A stretch of DNA of 64,000 bases, taken from NCBI RefSeq assembly GCF_036884655.1, contig NC_088357.1, forward strand, positions 45,099,501 through 45,163,500. Reading direction: 5' to 3'. The stretch is from Musa acuminata AAA Group (lineage: Eukaryota; Streptophyta; Magnoliopsida; Zingiberales; Musaceae). Shown piece after piece: positions 60,622-64,000 of this stretch (position 1 is the first letter of the stretch; every line of letters starts with the position of its first letter). A program made the position numbers and the translations under genes. Below the pieces are notes generated by a model. The model did no database searches, was not told the DNA's origin, and saw nothing but the letters and a program-made list of their open reading frames with translations.

Positions 60622-61378
60622 TGGGAAATGGTAGTTGATACTAGTGTCTTTTCTTATTTTGAGGGAAACTGAAGGTGTCTTTTGGAAAAATAAAGATAGT
60701 GATAGCAGCTAAAGGAATTGATTCAACCTTTAAAGACCTGCTCGGTATATATACATGTCAGAAGATCCAAAGCCCCATCTTTTGGGTTCCTCTCACACTA
60801 CCTACTGTTCTACCAGCTTGTATTCTGATTGAAATCTCATGATGATGAGAGCCCCATCCATACAAGCAAAAGTAAGTCGCTTATGTTCATGCCGATGGCT
60901 GTAGCTGAGGAAGAGGAGCTCTCGCGCTGCTTCTACGTATTCGAACTCCTTGATACGGCGAAGATTACGAACGCGATCAAGCTCACGTCAATGGCAGAAT
61001 TCTACATCGATGTTGTCACTTCGGGAGATGCTCTTGACGCCGAATCGGTTCAACCAGTTCCCACCGTAAATTTGACTTGCGCCGGTGGTGCAAGTCTCGT
61101 GGACCAAACGACGGTCCGAAGAGGGAAAGCAGGAGATCATCCGATAACCGGATGAAACTTCCACTAGTGCTTGACATCTACACTTTTTGAGAAGGCTACG
61201 TTGTTCTAGAAGCGCTTGGTGGTAGAATTCCCTCCTCAAGTTGTGTGAATGGGAGGGTGATTCCGGCCGGCCGCGGTGGCTTACCGACATCGTAATGAAG
61301 GAGATGAGACGGGGGCAAGTGGGGAGAAGCATCAACAAAAGTTTTCTGGCGTTCCCACAAGACGCTGTCTTTTGTATC
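60622..61378. other. Unique GC-richer insert between two lectin promoters
   Basis: About 757 bases with no match elsewhere in the window. It separates lectin F's upstream region from the orphan promoter. On the plus strand TATATATA (about 60,746) is followed by ATGs at 60,829 and 60,838. The frame from 60,829 encodes 108 aa ('MPMAVAEEEELSRCFYVFEL' inside) with no family I recognise. On the minus strand a 138-codon frame starts in the lectin fragment (61,404) and runs to 60,988. Either could be chance. It may be a captured gene fragment. Confidence 0.4.
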
Positions 61379-61737
61379 CATGCATCATCCATCACAAACC
61401 ACATAGAGTTAGAATAGAAACTGCAGTATTACATAATAGATAGGCCTCCCTATAAAGGAAGCAAAGCTATATTCCTTCGGTGGATGCAGAATATCTACAT
61501 AGCGTCTCTCTCACCATCAGCGAGCTTATGAAGGAAGGAAGGAACTCCTCTCACACCGGATGATATGCAAACACAGTCGACTCGATGGGGGGAGAGAGGA
61601 TGGATGGATAGGGGGGTATTTATAGAACCAAAAGGTGCATCAAGTTGTCCAATATTTATGTATGAATGGAAGGAACTTGTAACAAAAATATAGAAAGAAG
61701 CAGTAAGGGTACCGCTTCCAAGTCAATATTTATGCAT
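61379..61737 (-). pseudogene. Orphan lectin promoter, exon 1 and partial intron 1
   Basis: Contains TATA (61,624-61,617), leader, ATG (61,517-61,515), GTGAGAG donor and intron 1 up to 'gatgatgcatg', then breaks off before the exon 2 acceptor. The sequence variant ('ccctataaaggaag', 'ggatgcagaatatctac') is that of copies C and D. Upstream it shares 'aaaaatatagaaagaagcag' with copy F. No lectin coding sequence follows, so it can only drive transcription into 60,622-61,378. Confidence 0.85.
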
Positions 61738-61741
61738 AATG

Positions 61742-62960
61742 TTCAGTATTCTGACTACAAAATTGATATATGGTTTGATACAAGCTTGAGCATAATAGAA
61801 TTTCAATTGTGCATACATAATAAATATTTTTTCTTTATCAGATTTTTTTATGTTATTTTAAAAACACTTTGTTTGATCAAAATTTTTAATCTAATCATTT
61901 GTTGAATAAAGTTGTATATTAAATCACACTATGACTAGATTAATAGATATTTTTTAAGATAACCCTAGCAATCCTTAATATCTATCACTAAATATCTCAA
62001 TACTAATTACATAAGATGCCTCATTCATATCAATTATCTTAAAATTCATTGTGAAATTTTTTTTTTGGTTTGGTACAATGAACCATGATCCCTATTAGTA
62101 AGAAAAATATTATCTACATATAGACCAATATAATAAATTAGCTCCTACTAATTATCATATCTAAATATTGATCAATAGTATTTTTTAAAATTTGAATAAA
62201 GTAATAGTATAAAAAAAATTTATACATGATTATGTAGAAGTTTGTTTAATATCATAATGGATTTTCTAAATTTGCATACCAAATTTTATTTTTTTTTAAT
62301 TTTCTATACGAATCGTTTAAGTTATCTATATAAATCTAGATTTTCATAAAAAAATTTTATTTTTACATTCAAATAATGTAACTCAAATCAGAATAAGCTA
62401 CTAATGTCATGACAATTCTTAACAAGTTTATTTAAAAAACTAAAGAAAATATCTCGTTTTGATCGATGCTTTCCTTATGAGTAAAAATTTTGACCAAATA
62501 TTTGATTTTTATATCATTCGTTATTACTCTTTGAGTCATGTTTATATAACAGACTCTTTTATAGTTATTAGGTAATTCGATGAGTTCTCATTTACTATTC
62601 TGGTTTATTGATTTCAACTCTTTTTTTCTGCACTATATCAATTTTCAAAATCACTATTTTTCATCACTTATGAAAATAATGAAATATCCATTTGATTAAT
62701 ATGTCATAATATGATTCCTATAGATATACCACATAATAATAAAAAAATAACAGATCTTTTTTTCTTTTGAGATATTCTCAAAACTACCTATTGTGTTTGT
62801 TCTATAAGATCATTAGCGACGATACCAACATCATGTGAAAATTCGTCAATGTTATTTTATTATTCAATCTCTTTAATTCTTTAAGTGATTTAAGGAATAA
62901 TATTCTCTTGAAAATAATAAAAGAGTACTATCATATGAATATCAAAAATTAAATTATAAG
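61742..62960 (-). mobile_element. Fossil Copia pol remnant (block 4)
   Basis: Near-identical to 32,862-34,070 on the same strand (offset 28,880 at the start and 28,889 at the end), including the RT and RNase H echoes described for block 1. Confidence 0.7.
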
Positions 62961-62981
62961 ATTTTCACTTTTACTATAAAA

Positions 62982-63062
62982 TATGATGAGATTAAAAGCT
63001 TCTTTAGTCATCCAACTACTGAATATCCCAATGCTTTTGGAGTTTACGTGATGCTGGCTTAG
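62982..63062 (+). pseudogene. Decayed lectin last-exon fragment (block 4)
   Basis: As 34,092-34,172, but the in-frame stop is absent here: 'NAFGVYVMLA' is kept. So the block 1 stop arose after the two blocks separated. Only 27 codons remain. Confidence 0.8.
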
Positions 63063-63304
63063 CCAGCCCTTGTAGAGGGTGTTTAATTTCTATCTCTATG
63101 TGTGCCACTCTTGCAGTGGTTGTTTAATATCTATCTCTTTGTGTGCCATGATGAATAAGGATGAAACTATTTGTTATTGGCATCTATGTTTAAGTTGGGT
63201 GTTTGTTTGAGTTGTGTGAAATAAAATCTATTTTCAATTATATGCCACTACTAATAATATGACGTGTCTCTTTGTTAACATTTGTGACTTTCAAACACAC
63301 CGTG

Positions 63305-63521
63305 TGATAGAAGATAAGATTTCCCCAACTTGATAGAGGATAAGATTTCCCCAATTAGATGAGGAAATCTCTCTTTTCTGTTTATTCTGTTGAGGGAAAT
63401 CCTTCCTCCTAATCTGTATAAATAGGAGAGGAACATGTTAATAGATTCAAGCTAAAGCTATTTCATTTCTACAATAAAGCTTCTTATATTATATTATTCT
63501 TATCTTCTATTATTTTTATCA
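63305..63521 (+). repeat. Copia 5' LTR, 217 bp
   Basis: Starts TGATAGAAG and ends TTTTATCA. It has internal repeated 'GATAAGATTTCCCC', and a TATAAATAG promoter at about 63,418. It is inserted after 'acaccgtg', which continues uninterrupted in the paralogous block at 34,408-34,430. Confidence 0.85.
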
Positions 63522-63534
63522 TGGTATCAGAGCC
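63522..63534 (+). other. Copia primer-binding site (initiator tRNA-Met)
   Basis: TGGTATCAGAGCC immediately after the LTR, the standard plant Copia primer site. It shows that the element runs to the right, out of the window. Confidence 0.9.
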
Positions 63535-64000
63535 ACTTGTCTAGAGCAAGCTCTCTTTTTGCTGTCGACTCATATGTTGCTTCTCCACCTCCGGCGGTAA
63601 AAGAAAAAGCTTTCTACTACCGATGACGCGATAAATCTTTCCTCCTCGACGAACGGCAATTATCTTTTCCACTGCCACTCTGCACCAACGTCTTTTTCCT
63701 TCTGTTGTGGTGCGATTGAGGGGCAGAGACGTCGTCGCAAGGAGGGATGGTCGAGCGACCGTGGTTGTGGCTACGACCCAAGGGGAGGCGGTGGACTCCG
63801 GCCGGGAAGCGGTCGCGGGGCTGCGACGGGAGGTGACCACTAGAGTGAGGATGACCGTGAAGAAGTGGTCGTCGCTCCATCGATCTACAGGAACCAGCGT
63901 AGAGAGGAAGAAGCAGATGCGCTACAAAGAGGAAGAATGCACCTTTGTTGCTTTAGATTAATGTTGTCGGAGGTGCGCTAAGGCAGAGAAAATGACAGGC
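63535..64000 (+). mobile_element. Start of Copia internal region (incomplete)
   Basis: GC-richer leader downstream of the primer site. Overlapping short ORFs on both strands (for example plus 63,707-63,961) show no recognisable gag domain yet. Gag and pol would lie beyond the window. Confidence 0.6.

Noticed and set aside
60829..61155. 108-codon ORF as a definite new gene
   Set aside because: No family recognised, an overlapping frame on the other strand, and no intron or homologue evidence; kept only as an uncertain insert.

Overview
This is nuclear DNA of a flowering plant. Genes are split by GT-AG introns, retrotransposon debris is abundant (Copia, Gypsy, LINE, SINE), and AT-rich intergenic DNA dominates. 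The gene products (a plant UBC15-18-type E2, plant ERO1, plastid YlmG, a jacalin-related lectin family) and the SIRE/Maximus-type LTR suggest a monocot. Zingiberales/Musaceae is my best guess, because the lectins resemble banana-type jacalin lectins, but this is an inference from memory.

Layout. 1-2,740: truncated SIRE-like Copia element on the minus strand (LTR, tRNA-Met primer site, gag with a nonsense codon, second LTR piece). 3,213-6,693: six-exon E2 ubiquitin-conjugating enzyme of the UBE2W/UBC15-18 type (161 aa). 8,053-14,809: nine-exon ERO1 ER thiol oxidase (451 aa). 15,934-16,152 (minus): a 72-aa secreted-peptide precursor with a Cys-containing C-terminal motif. 17,860-21,840: badly decayed Ty3-Gypsy element. 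21,985-22,400: LINE ORF1 (DUF4283-like) fragment. 23.3-24.15 kb: purine tract, SINE-like end, microsatellites. 24,814-25,488 (minus): intronless plastid YlmG/YGGT protein.

From about 26.2 kb to 63.3 kb the window is a rearranged jacalin-lectin cluster. Five copies look intact: A (minus), B (plus), D (plus), E (minus) and F (minus). Copy C (plus) is a deletion pseudogene. There is one orphan promoter/exon-1 fragment, and four copies of a decayed last-exon fossil. A and B are head to head around an inversion centre near 29,672. The C-D block (about 37.7-45.72 kb) is an inverted repeat of the E-F block (about 51.30-59.7 kb). A degenerate Copia element (about 46.8-51.3 kb) fills the space between the two arms. 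Each block also carries an ancient Copia pol fossil and arrays of a 0.7-0.9 kb AT-rich repeat upstream of the lectin promoters.

All intact lectin copies share the same unusual gene structure: a first coding exon that is only the ATG, a second intron that appears to use a GC donor, and a jacalin fold in which the usual sugar-binding Asp of the C-terminal loop is Thr. A new Copia LTR (63,305-63,521, with primer site) has inserted into the last duplicated block. The empty site is preserved in the paralogous block near 34,416, so the insertion postdates the duplication.

I found no evidence for CRISPR, operons, prophage or other prokaryotic systems. The unusual biology here is the palindromic lectin cluster and the small secreted peptide.
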